A stretch of 11,737 nucleotides of DNA, taken from Chrysochromulina tobinii (taxonomy: Eukaryota; Haptophyta; Prymnesiales; Chrysochromulinaceae). Below the pieces are notes generated by a model. It searched no databases. It was not told the DNA's origin and saw nothing but the letters and a program-made list of their open reading frames with translations. The DNA lies in contig JWZX01000862.1 in NCBI GenBank assembly GCA_001275005.1, forward strand, positions 1-11,737, given 5' to 3'. Each line of letters begins with the position of its first letter. Positions within the stretch are counted from its first letter, which is position 1. Below, one piece after another: positions 1 to 7,254 of the stretch. A program made the translations under genes and the position numbers.

Positions 1-1684
1 CCCCCCCCTTGGAATCGCCCGCGAGAGTGCCGGTGACCGCGAGCTGGAGCAACCGGAAGCAGATGAGCTCCGCGGGAGACTCGAGCTTATCATCGAGCTC
101 TAAATCTCCGCCCGGGTAACCACACTCCTGCAGCAGCTTGGCGACGTTGGATGCTGGGTTCGACTTGGCGGCCGCGCGGTACAACTCGGCGTAGTACTGC
201 GGGTTGCGACTCACCTTGTCGAGCGTCGTGGCGATCGCGCGCAGCTCGGGCGCGTCGCCGTCCATCGTCCCGTCCTCACCATCCAGGAACTCGAGGTGCT
301 GCAGCACCATGCGGAAGGGCACTTGCGCGCGGTCGACCGACCCCTTGACAGAGCCACAGCACGGGCAGCGGAAGTAGTCCCGTGGCAGCGAGCCCGAATA
401 CGCGAGCACGGGCTTCGTCACGCGCGGTGAGAGTGGCACCTGGGAGGCGTTGGCCACCTCCGTCGGCGCCTCCTCGTTTCCTTCCTTCTCCTTGTGCATC
501 AGGACGACTGACGGGCAGTAGAGAAAGTAGAGCTTAGAGTCGGCATGCACGCGGAAGTACGCGGTCGCCTCTGCGATCGCGTACGTGTCGGGGATGTGCT
601 CCTGCACGTGCGTGATGACCTCCCTCATCAGCCGGGTGAGATGCTGAGAGAGCGCTGCGTTCGAGGGTACGGAGTTGGTGCGGGAGAGGTGCTCCTCGCC
701 GTCAAACGTGGCCGCGCGCTCGATGAGAGTCCGATCGCCACCGGTGATGTAGTGCACGTTCGTGCAAGTCTCGACCGTCGCCAGCCGCGAGCCCACAAAC
801 CGAGCGCGCACCATATTCGACTTGCTCCCGGTCGGCACGACGAAGACCTGAACGATGCCATCCCGTTTCGTCGCGCGGTGCGCCAAAAAGTCGCGCAGCA
901 GGTCCTCGTCGAAGTATTCGGTGCGCGTGCGAATGCGCACCTTGCCCTTCGCGTCGACGACGCGCACCGAGCAGATGTAGATCGCGACCACGTCGACTTG
1001 GCCGTCGAGGTCCAGCTTGGCCGCCTCGGCGTCGGCCTCGTTGAGGAATCTCGCGATGATCTCCTCCGAGTCGGTGGACGCGGGCTGCTCGATGACACCG
1101 CCGCGCCTGGGTGAGAAGTACCACGTGTGCGGGCGCGAATGGCGCAGCGAGAGCGTCAGCGGCATGCGCACGGACGGCACGCCACAGCTGCCTGTCGTGG
1201 GCGGCAAAAACTTCAAAAAGTCGACGAGCCAGTCAGTGGTCTCGAGGCCACGGCCGCGCGGCAGCGGGTTGCGATTCATAGCGTTACCCCCGCGGGCACC
1301 AACTGAGCCCAGCGCAGCGAACAGGCCGAAGACTGCGCAAGCGAGTCACACACGAGCGCGAGGTGAGGCGAGTGGCCTGGCAGGGCAAGAGACGCGGCGG
1401 CGGGCGCTCGCGGGCTGCGAGCCGCGTGGGCTGCACGCACGTGCGTTGGCCTGCTCGGTGGTTTGTTGCACCGCGTCGATCCATCCGTCATCTTCGCCAT
1501 CGTCTTCAAAGCCCTCGAGATCTTTCTCACTATGGGCAACTTTCATGCCATTCACCCGGTTCTCAAGCGACTCCTGCGTGGGGTCTTCCTGCTTAAGCTC
1601 GGCCGCCATGATCTTCTTCATCTCAGATTGCTCAGCCTGGTCGACGTAAGAATTGCCCCTTAGGAGCAAGCCCGGCTCCGCCAT
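1..1684 (-). CDS. conserved protein of unknown function, two exons, 3' end outside window
   Basis: Exon 1 is 1441-1684 and exon 2 is 1-1302, joined across a 138-bp intron, giving 515 visible residues with no stop before the window edge. The ATG at 1684 has G at -3 and G at +4. Exon 1 encodes a charged, acidic, probably disordered leader (GFEDDGEDDGW near residue 60). Exon 2 encodes a globular-looking alpha/beta protein with a Trp/Tyr-rich stretch (HTWYFSPRRGGV), a segment YFDEDLLRDFL followed by DGIVQVFVVP, and a Cys-Pro-Cys-Cys cluster at residues 394-397 that could bind metal. Segments of this style recall uncharacterised proteins of flagellated protists, but that is memory and unverified; I cannot name the family. 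Third-position G/C is strong throughout exon 2. If the intron call is wrong, the ATG at 1279 (residue 90) would be the next start. It is divergent from the securin-like gene and shares a 197-bp upstream region with it. Confidence 0.75.
1303..1440 (-). other. spliceosomal intron in the 1-1684 gene
   Basis: Read on the minus strand, the donor is GTGCGTGCAG at 1440 and the acceptor is GCTGGGCTCAG ending at 1303. The intron is 138 bp, a multiple of three, and holds an in-frame TGA at 1346-1348, so it must be removed for the two halves to be one protein. Splicing joins one base of codon 82 (C) to TT in exon 2, giving Leu and keeping the frame through the ATG at 1279. The alternative is two separate genes, but exon 1 alone has no convincing C-terminus. 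Confidence 0.65.
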
Positions 1685-1825
1685 TGCGGCGCCGGCGAGC
1701 GAGGCAGGCGCTCGGGCTGCGCCGGGCTATGTAAGAGGAATGAAACGGTGTGGAGCCGCGACAGCGCCGGACGCATGAGAAGGCGTCCCGCGACTGGGAG
1801 GCGCTCAACTCGTTTCGTGTTCCGC

Positions 1826-1845
1826 GTTTCGCGCCGAAGCGAAAC
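1826..1845. promoter_or_regulatory. E2F-type dyad upstream of securin-like gene
   Basis: TTTCGCGCC at 1827-1835 is an exact match to the E2F/DP consensus TTTSSCGC. It sits in an inverted repeat, GTTTCGC (1826-1832) and GCGAAAC (1839-1845), separated by six bases. The element is 37 bp upstream of the ATG at 1882 and 141 bp from the divergent ATG at 1684. E2F/DP factors drive G1/S and some mitotic genes in animals, plants and algae, so the site fits a cell-cycle target. The stretch from 1744 is also open in the downstream frame but has no ATG, so coincidence with Arg-rich codons is possible. Confidence 0.45.
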
Positions 1846-1881
1846 TCTAAGACCCTCCGCACGTTCAAATTAGGATCGGCC

Positions 1882-2619
1882 ATGCTCGAGCACGAGAACG
1901 CGCCGTATCTCGCAACACCGGGCGCGCCGTCGGCGAGCAAGGCCACCGCCAAGACGCCCGGGCGCACATTTGCACCTCTGGGCGGGCTTGAGACGCCAGT
2001 CGCCCCGCAGTCCAAGGCGAGCGCCACACGCCGGCCGCTGGGAGAGATCAGCAACCGCACACAGCGCCCGGGCCAGGCGCCCGCGACGATGCTCAAGTCG
2101 ATCATGGTTGCTGACGCCTCTGCCGCTATCGATCTTCCGCCCATTGAGCGGATGCACCTGGTAAGCCCGAGCCCGGCCATGTGCCTCGACTGCGCCGGTG
2201 CTGAGCTCGAGGCGCAAGTGGACGCGCTCGCATCCTTCAGCAGTGTGCTCAGCGCGTCGTACGCGACGATCGCGCCGGATCCGCTGCTGCGATCACCCAT
2301 CGTGCCCGATGCCCCGCCAACACCTCGGCATCTCCTGGCCGAGCTCCCATCGTTCAGCGCCCCAGCGCCCACGCACGCGAATGCAGCCCGTCTGTGCGCG
2401 GTAGTCGAGGGCATCGCCGAGGAGGAGGAGAGGCTACCCACGTCGCAGGCGCACACCCCAGCAGCGCATCGTGGGCCAGTAGCGTCCGTTTTCACACCAT
2501 ATGCCACGGCCTCGGACGCGAGCCTCGAGGCCGAGCTTGACTTCGACGCACTCGAGCTGGTACCGCTTACTCCATGGACCGCTGAGCAGGAGAGGGAGAG
2601 CAGGCGATGGAGCCAGTAG
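1882..2619 (+). CDS. securin-like APC/C substrate (separase inhibitor candidate)
   Basis: This encodes 245 residues, mostly disordered and rich in Ala, Pro, Ser and Thr; human securin is about 200. The ATG at 1882 is the first in frame after a stop at 1741 and has G at -3. Residues 50-58, RRPLGEISN, match the full destruction box RxxLxxIxN recognised by the APC/C. TPGRTF at 25-30, just ahead of the D-box, resembles GKTF at the same place in animal securin, and T25-P-G-R is a full CDK consensus. LDFDALEL at 219-226 resembles LDFESFDL of human securin (four identities, four conservative changes). HEN at 4-6 lies where securins carry KEN, but the Lys is missing. About ten SP/TP sites are present. 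Securins diverge strongly between lineages, so motif order is the main evidence; another D-box protein such as a sororin-type regulator remains possible. It is convergent with the homeodomain fusion gene. Confidence 0.6.
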   Translation: MLEHENAPYLATPGAPSASKATAKTPGRTFAPLGGLETPVAPQSKASATRRPLGEISNRTQRPGQAPATMLKSIMVADASAAIDLPPIERMHLVSPSPAMCLDCAGAELEAQVDALASFSSVLSASYATIAPDPLLRSPIVPDAPPTPRHLLAELPSFSAPAPTHANAARLCAVVEGIAEEEERLPTSQAHTPAAHRGPVASVFTPYATASDASLEAELDFDALELVPLTPWTAEQERESRRWSQ

Positions 2620-2688
2620 TCTGTGGCTAGTGCGCGCCTGAGCAAAAAAATTCGCGACTTTCTACAAACACGACGACACTGATCGGTG

Positions 2689-2865
2689 ATGGTGCCGATG
2701 TTCTTTGGGCCAAAGAACCGCAACCTCAACCGCGTACCGCGCTCGTCCGCGGCACGGCATCCGCCACCGATCCGGCGAACCAACTCGGTACTCGCGCGCG
2801 GCGGCGCCGGCGGTGGGCCGCGGCAGTGGGCGGAGTTCCTATTCCACCTCGATCCCCATCCTTGA
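2689..2865 (+). CDS. doubtful small ORF, 58 codons
   Basis: An ATG at 2689 opens 58 codons ending at TGA 2863-2865. Early codons are mostly G/C-ending (AAG AAC CGC AAC CTC AAC CGC), which is why I list it. The product is basic and Arg/Pro-rich with no domain I recognise. The palindrome at 2700-2718 falls inside it and encodes MFFGPKN. It may equally be 3' UTR of the securin-like gene. Confidence 0.15.
   Translation: MVPMFFGPKNRNLNRVPRSSAARHPPPIRRTNSVLARGGAGGGPRQWAEFLFHLDPHP
2700..2718. repeat. perfect 19-nt palindrome
   Basis: GTTCTTTGG and CCAAAGAAC flank a single central G. The arms pair over 9 bp. As DNA it could bind a dimeric protein; as RNA the loop would be too tight unless two pairs open. 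It lies 81 bp after the stop of the securin-like gene. It does not match the histone 3' stem-loop. Confidence 0.6.
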
Positions 2866-2978
2866 CCTTCCACTCGTCGTCGTCGTCGAGGCAGCCCTGC
2901 GTGTCGACATGCGACGACCCCCTCCCGACCGCCGACCGCCCGAGCCCGGCCTCGCGGCGGGCGGCGGCGGCCGTTTGC

Positions 2979-3000
2979 GCATCTCGCTAGCATCTCGCTA
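2979..3000. repeat. 11-bp tandem duplication
   Basis: GCATCTCGCTA occurs twice in direct succession with no mismatch, in the non-coding stretch downstream of the fusion gene. Confidence 0.8.
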
Positions 3001-3141
3001 GGCGAGGGCGTTGCCCGACCAGCAAAACCCTAAAACAGCCGTCAGCTCGAGGTCCTCAGTCATCCACATTTGCAAGACGAAGACCCGACCAGCGTCGAAG
3101 GCGACGCTCTCTCAGGCGCGGTCCTGACCGTCTCACGAGCC

Positions 3142-6100
3142 TTACATGGGGTCGTCGGCGGACGGGAGCGCTGTCGTGAGCGCCTGCGCGGCGTGGGCGA
3201 AGGCTGAGCGCAACGGGCCGGCAGTTGCTGCAAATGGCGCGAGTCCCAGCCGGTGCACGTCCGCGAGGAGCTGCGGAGTGTCAATGTAGAAGCGGCACAT
3301 GCGCCGCTCGTCCGCCGAGCAGAGAGCCCGCAGTTCCATCGATGCGAGATTGGGCTGGGCGAGCGTCTGCTGCAGCGCACCGTCCAGCGCAGCTGCCACT
3401 GCGCTGCTGCCGCCACCGCCGCCGACGGCACTACCGTAACCACTTTCAAGTAGGGCGGAGTGGCCGTACTCAACGGGCACAAGGCGCGTTCCCACGCCGC
3501 ACCCAAAATCGGTCGAGAGCCAATCTGGGTGGGCGAGCTGACGGCCGCTGCGCTCGAGGGCCGCCTCCAAATGACGGCCGAGGGTGCTGCTGAGCACATG
3601 GCTGCCGCCCCCATGCTTGATGATGCTCGCGGAGACGCCGCTGCGCCGACCGCTGCGCTCGCCTCGTCCGCCTTTGCCGCCGCCGTTCTCTTTGCCCTCG
3701 CGTGTCGGGCGCGCGTTTAGGCGCGCGTCAGGGCGCTCGCGCAGCACCGCGTGGCGTGCGAGCCGAATCAGACGCGGCAGACGCGTGTACGGCAGCTCGG
3801 GATACAGCACGCACTCCATGAGTACTGCCCCTTCGAACTCGCCGATGACCCCCTTGTAGGCATCGGGCGAGAGCGACACGCGGTGCGTGAAGCCCTGGCA
3901 GTGGAAGAAGGAGAGGGCAAATTGGTCTGCGTATGCGAGGATACGTCCAATGCGCTGCTGGAGCAGCTGAGCCTTGAGCCGGTTCATCAGGCGCGTGCCC
4001 AGCCCCTGCACCTGGCGCGAGCTCTCCACAGAGAAGAGGAGTAATTCCGCAAAGGCCGTCGACGACTCCGTTTGAGCGAGCTCGAGCGGCGCAGTCAGCG
4101 CAAGCAGCGCCGCCGCGCCATTGGCGTCGGCGGCAGCGGCAGCACTGCTCTTGTCGAGCGCGGCAGAAGCGTGGCGTGCGACGGCGGCGGCATCCCCAAC
4201 GTGCTGGCACTCGGCGGCCATGCCAAGCGGGCCGACTGAGGCGGCGGCGGCCGGGTGCGGACGATAGAGCAGGCCGCCGCTCAGCACGCCGCGGCTGATG
4301 CATGCCATCGCCACATTCTTCGGGTCCAGCAGGCACTTAGTGAAGTACTTGTCGTCCATCTCCGGCAATTGAGCGCGGAAGAGCTCTTTGAGCAGAACAG
4401 CCGTTGAGAAGGAGGGCCCATGCTGCTCCAGCCCATCGAAGCGCACGAGCTCAAATCGCAGCTCACCTGCCGCCTCGGCGTCGCAGTGGCGCTCTTCGAG
4501 CTCCATGGCCGCCACCGCTCCGCGTCCGCCCGCGGCCATCAGACGGTCCTCGTCGTCGTCGCCCTCGGCGCACGGGTCGATGGGCGAGGCGGGGCACATT
4601 TGCAGCGCAGCTTCTGTCTCGGCAAGCTGGGCCGCCGTTGCCGCCTCCGCCGCCTCCGCCGCCGCCGCGGCCTCGTCCGCCGCAACTGCCTCGCACTCGA
4701 CGTCGATCGCGTCGATGCCCAACTCGTCGACGAGTGCCATCGGCGGTGCAAGCGGCGGCAGTGCGTGCGGCCCGTCGTACTCTGTCGCCTCGAGGCTCAC
4801 GTACGATGGGCTCAGCGGTTCCACTGGCTGTGATGATAGCAGCAGCACGAGCGCTGTCGCCGGTGCCGAAGGCGGCTCCATCACCGGAGCCGCTGACGGC
4901 ATCGGCTCGTCGCCGAGGGAGGCTGCGAGCGGGCGCGGCAGCTCGAACGGGTCCTTTCCAAGCGCGAGTGCCGCCATCGTCTGCTCGTCACGCGACGATT
5001 GTGCCTCGGTCTTCATGCGCTCGCCCCGCGCCGCAGCTTCACCGGGCATCATCTCGAGCCCCGCGGGCGCTGCGCGTATGGCCGCGAGCTCGTTGCTGAC
5101 CAAAGTCCGCTTCTTCTTATTCTGCTGGCCGGCGTCCTCGGCCACCACGGCCGCATTGCGTGACGCTCGCGCCTCCTCCTCGTCGTCGTTGCTCTCCATG
5201 CACATGCTGCCGTTGGAAAAGGCCTCATCAGCTTCAGCCATCTCGGCTTCCATCTCGAGCGTTGTCGTGGGCTCCACCTCTTCCTTCGGCGCCTCCGCCG
5301 CTGCGACTTTCTCCTCCTCTAGCTCCACCACTGCCTCCTCTTCCTCCTTCTCCGCCGCCTCCTCCTCATCCTCTTCTACCACCGCGAGCGTCTCTACCTC
5401 CTCCGCTACCACGGGCCGTGGAAGCTCAGCGCGCTCGCTCTCGGCCTCGGCGACGCCCCGTCGGAACTGGACGAGGCGCTTCGAGCCCTTGAGCTTGCTC
5501 TTGGCCTCACGCTCGCACTGCTCCCGGTGAGCTTCCCATGGCAGCTGGTGACGCGCCCACCCAAAGTCGGCGGTGCCAAAGAAGCGGACCCACGTGCAGC
5601 CGTCGCGCGCGCCGACAGTCGATGTGGGCGCCACGAGCGCCGCCGGCCAGTAAGGGAACCCGTCCATCTTGGCCCACACGATCGTCCCCACATGCCCCGC
5701 GCGCGGCGCCGACACGGCGGGGTACATGGGCATGGGCTCGGGCTTGGGCTCGGGTTTGGGCTTGGGCTTGGGCTTGGGCTTGGGTGCGGGATCCTTCTCG
5801 GGCGCTGCGGCAGCACCGGTACTGGAGCTGTTGGGGAACATGCTGGCGGCCGCCTCTGCCGCCTGCTCCGCCGCCGCCGCAGCCGAAGCTGTTGCTGCCG
5901 CCGTTGCTGCCGCGGCGGTCTTGGCGTCGAGAGTCATGCGGCCAGCCGCTGAGGCGGCCGCCCTCTCCCTCGCAGCCGCCCGCTCCTCCGCCACTTTGAG
6001 TGCCGCTGCCGCTGCCGTGGCTGCTGTGGCGGCGAGGACGTTAGCTATGGCCTCATTCGCTCCGGCGGCCTTGATGGCTGCCACTGCGGCAGCAAACTTT

Positions 6101-7254
6101 GAGTCTCCTGCTGGGATCAGGCCCGGCGCCCAAGGCGCCAACCCGATTGTGGGAGTGGGTAGAGGCTCGGGCTCCTTGTCGGGCGCTGCGGCTTTGGGTA
6201 GAGGCTTGGATGCGGGCTTGGGCGCAGTCGCGGCACCATTCGTGCGCGCGCTCTTGCGCGTAGCCGCTGGGTCGGCTGTCGGCCGAAGACGCTTTGGCGG
6301 CGCGATCTTGAGCACTGCCGAGATGGCATCCGTCGGCTCGGCCGCGGCCTCGTGCGATGGTTCTGGCGTCGACCGTTGGCAGCGAAGGCTTGGGCGGCGA
6401 CCCGTCGGCTCGGCAGCGGCCTCGTGCGATTCTTCGGTCGACTGTTCGAGCGTCGGTGCCTGCGCGAGCGTGCGCGTCGCAGCCGCGGGCGTCGCAGCCG
6501 TGGGCGTCCGGACACCGTGATCAGCCGCCTCCGCCGTTTCTCCCGTCTTCTTGTCCGGCTCGTGCGTGATTTTTGTGTGCTTCAAACGCGCCCGTCGGTT
6601 CTGGAACCACACCTGGACCTGACGCGTGGTCATGTCGAGTTGCTCGCTCAGTTCGCGCGTCTGCTGGTCGGACGGATACGCCTCCTGGTCAAAGGCCTTG
6701 AGGAGGATCTCCTTTTGTTGGTCATCTGTGAAAGCGTCGCGCGGGTGGAGGGAGCGATTGGCTGCCGCATCCATGGGCGCGGCGGCCTCCTTGCCCTGAG
6801 CGGCGGCACACGCAGGATCGACGCCTGCCGCTACCGCATCCGCTCCATCGTCCGCCTTGTGTCTCCGCAAACGTGGCCCCGCACGCGTAAGGGGGCGCTC
6901 GGCGAGTTGCTCGGACGTGGTCGACAACTTGCACTCGGACAAGTCGTGGAGGAGCTGCGTCTCGCAAGGAAGCATCATCTCCTCCTGGGTGCACTTCGAC
7001 GCTGCCTTCGTGGATGACGCTGCCGATTCTGGGTCCGCGGTCGCAGTGGGCTCGGCATTTCGTGTAGCGGCCGTGGTGAGTGCGTCGGGCCTGGCGGGCA
7101 CGGCGTCTGGTGAGGCCACCATGGCCACGTGGGCGGCATCGTTGGAACACGGCGAGACGAGGGCCAGCTGGTTCAGGTCATCCGCGAGGGCCTCAAGGGG
7201 ACCGTGCACGTCGGGAGACGCGCTGTAAAAGAGGTCGAAGTTGCTGCCGCTCAT
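3142..7254 (-). CDS. homeodomain-PWWP-Gcn5-type histone acetyltransferase fusion protein
   Basis: A single intronless frame of 1370 residues. The ATG at 7254 (A at -3) is the first in frame; no ATG lies between it and the upstream stop at 7390-7392. Domains in order: homeodomain about 170-228, non-TALE length, with WFQNRRAR at 216-223 (Gln50, Asn51); Ala-rich and Lys-Pro linkers, (KP)n at about 492-507; PWWP about 519-599, with VWAKMDGFPYWPA, WVRFF and candidate cage residues F533, W536 and F564; acidic Glu-rich region about 614-675; basic NKKKR at 712-716, a likely NLS; Gcn5-type HAT about 931-1156. In the HAT, FAELLLF carries the presumed catalytic Glu (E1070, equivalent to yeast Gcn5 E173), QVQGLGT (1081-1087) is the acetyl-CoA loop, and YADQFAL, QGF and EFEGAVLMEC follow in Gcn5 order. 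An insertion of about 65 residues lies before FAELLLF. No bromodomain is visible; the last 170 residues are unrecognised. Expected role: nuclear, sequence- and H3K36me-directed acetylation of histone H3 (inference). It is divergent from the coiled-coil gene. Confidence 0.93.
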   Translation of the reverse strand: MSGSNFDLFYSASPDVHGPLEALADDLNQLALVSPCSNDAAHVAMVASPDAVPARPDALTTAATRNAEPTATADPESAASSTKAASKCTQEEMMLPCETQLLHDLSECKLSTTSEQLAERPLTRAGPRLRRHKADDGADAVAAGVDPACAAAQGKEAAAPMDAAANRSLHPRDAFTDDQQKEILLKAFDQEAYPSDQQTRELSEQLDMTTRQVQVWFQNRRARLKHTKITHEPDKKTGETAEAADHGVRTPTAATPAAATRTLAQAPTLEQSTEESHEAAAEPTGRRPSLRCQRSTPEPSHEAAAEPTDAISAVLKIAPPKRLRPTADPAATRKSARTNGAATAPKPASKPLPKAAAPDKEPEPLPTPTIGLAPWAPGLIPAGDSKFAAAVAAIKAAGANEAIANVLAATAATAAAAALKVAEERAAARERAAASAAGRMTLDAKTAAAATAAATASAAAAAEQAAEAAASMFPNSSSTGAAAAPEKDPAPKPKPKPKPKPEPKPEPMPMYPAVSAPRAGHVGTIVWAKMDGFPYWPAALVAPTSTVGARDGCTWVRFFGTADFGWARHQLPWEAHREQCEREAKSKLKGSKRLVQFRRGVAEAESERAELPRPVVAEEVETLAVVEEDEEEAAEKEEEEAVVELEEEKVAAAEAPKEEVEPTTTLEMEAEMAEADEAFSNGSMCMESNDDEEEARASRNAAVVAEDAGQQNKKKRTLVSNELAAIRAAPAGLEMMPGEAAARGERMKTEAQSSRDEQTMAALALGKDPFELPRPLAASLGDEPMPSAAPVMEPPSAPATALVLLLSSQPVEPLSPSYVSLEATEYDGPHALPPLAPPMALVDELGIDAIDVECEAVAADEAAAAAEAAEAATAAQLAETEAALQMCPASPIDPCAEGDDDEDRLMAAGGRGAVAAMELEERHCDAEAAGELRFELVRFDGLEQHGPSFSTAVLLKELFRAQLPEMDDKYFTKCLLDPKNVAMACISRGVLSGGLLYRPHPAAAASVGPLGMAAECQHVGDAAAVARHASAALDKSSAAAAADANGAAALLALTAPLELAQTESSTAFAELLLFSVESSRQVQGLGTRLMNRLKAQLLQQRIGRILAYADQFALSFFHCQGFTHRVSLSPDAYKGVIGEFEGAVLMECVLYPELPYTRLPRLIRLARHAVLRERPDARLNARPTREGKENGGGKGGRGERSGRRSGVSASIIKHGGGSHVLSSTLGRHLEAALERSGRQLAHPDWLSTDFGCGVGTRLVPVEYGHSALLESGYGSAVGGGGGSSAVAAALDGALQQTLAQPNLASMELRALCSADERRMCRFYIDTPQLLADVHRLGLAPFAATAGPLRSAFAHAAQALTTALPSADDPM
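5728..5786 (-). repeat. hexanucleotide repeat coding for a Lys-Pro/Glu-Pro linker
   Basis: On the plus strand, GGGCTT and close variants (GGGCTC, GGGTTT, GGGCAT) follow each other about nine times. On the coding strand this gives alternating KP and EP dipeptides, ending just before the PWWP domain. It is probably an extended linker that lengthens or shortens by slippage. Confidence 0.8.
6330..6430 (-). repeat. 29-bp direct repeat inside the fusion gene
   Basis: Positions 6330-6358 and 6402-6430 are identical except for one base (C versus A at the 14th position) and lie 72 bp apart, a multiple of three. They encode two copies of SHEAAAEPT in the linker after the homeodomain. This looks like a recent in-frame duplication. 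Confidence 0.85.

Larger units (their letters stand above)
2620..3141. other. intergenic region between convergent genes
   Basis: This holds the presumed 3' ends of the two facing genes. I see no convincing gene; a 58-codon ORF is listed separately. It contains a run of seven A at 2644-2650, a perfect 19-nt palindrome at 2700-2718, a short (GTC)n run near 2877-2888, a tandem 11-mer at 2979-3000 and AAACCCTAAA at 3025-3034, which resembles a plant telo-box. No AATAAA signal is visible. Confidence 0.6.

Noticed and set aside
545-1114. A 189-codon plus-strand ORF opposite the 1-1684 gene
   Set aside because: The minus-strand frame here is continuous over 1.3 kb with good codon bias and ordered-protein composition; the plus frame is a shadow.
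1744-1881. An N-terminal extension of the securin-like protein from GTG at 1750
   Set aside because: No in-frame ATG lies before 1882, and the E2F-type dyad falls in this stretch, so I treat it as upstream sequence.
1632-2993. A 453-codon minus-strand ORF with a true ATG, antisense to the securin-like gene and overlapping the start of the 1-1684 gene
   Set aside because: It is low-complexity (Ser/Arg/Ala/Gly), has no recognisable domain and would run through the shared promoter. The opposite strand shows the expected GAG/AAG/CTC/ATC codon pattern and a functional D-box. It is a GC-rich shadow frame, though its length means RNA data should settle it.
4620-4690. GCC-rich tract that could be a microsatellite or CpG element
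   Set aside because: It is explained as the poly-Ala coding segment (residues about 861-878) of the fusion protein.
4388-5530. A 380-codon Ser-rich plus-strand ORF opposite the fusion gene
   Set aside because: Runs of Ser and Ala here are the complement of Glu and Ala codons of the real gene. Other long plus-strand frames at 5669-6520 and 6352-7017 fall for the same reason.
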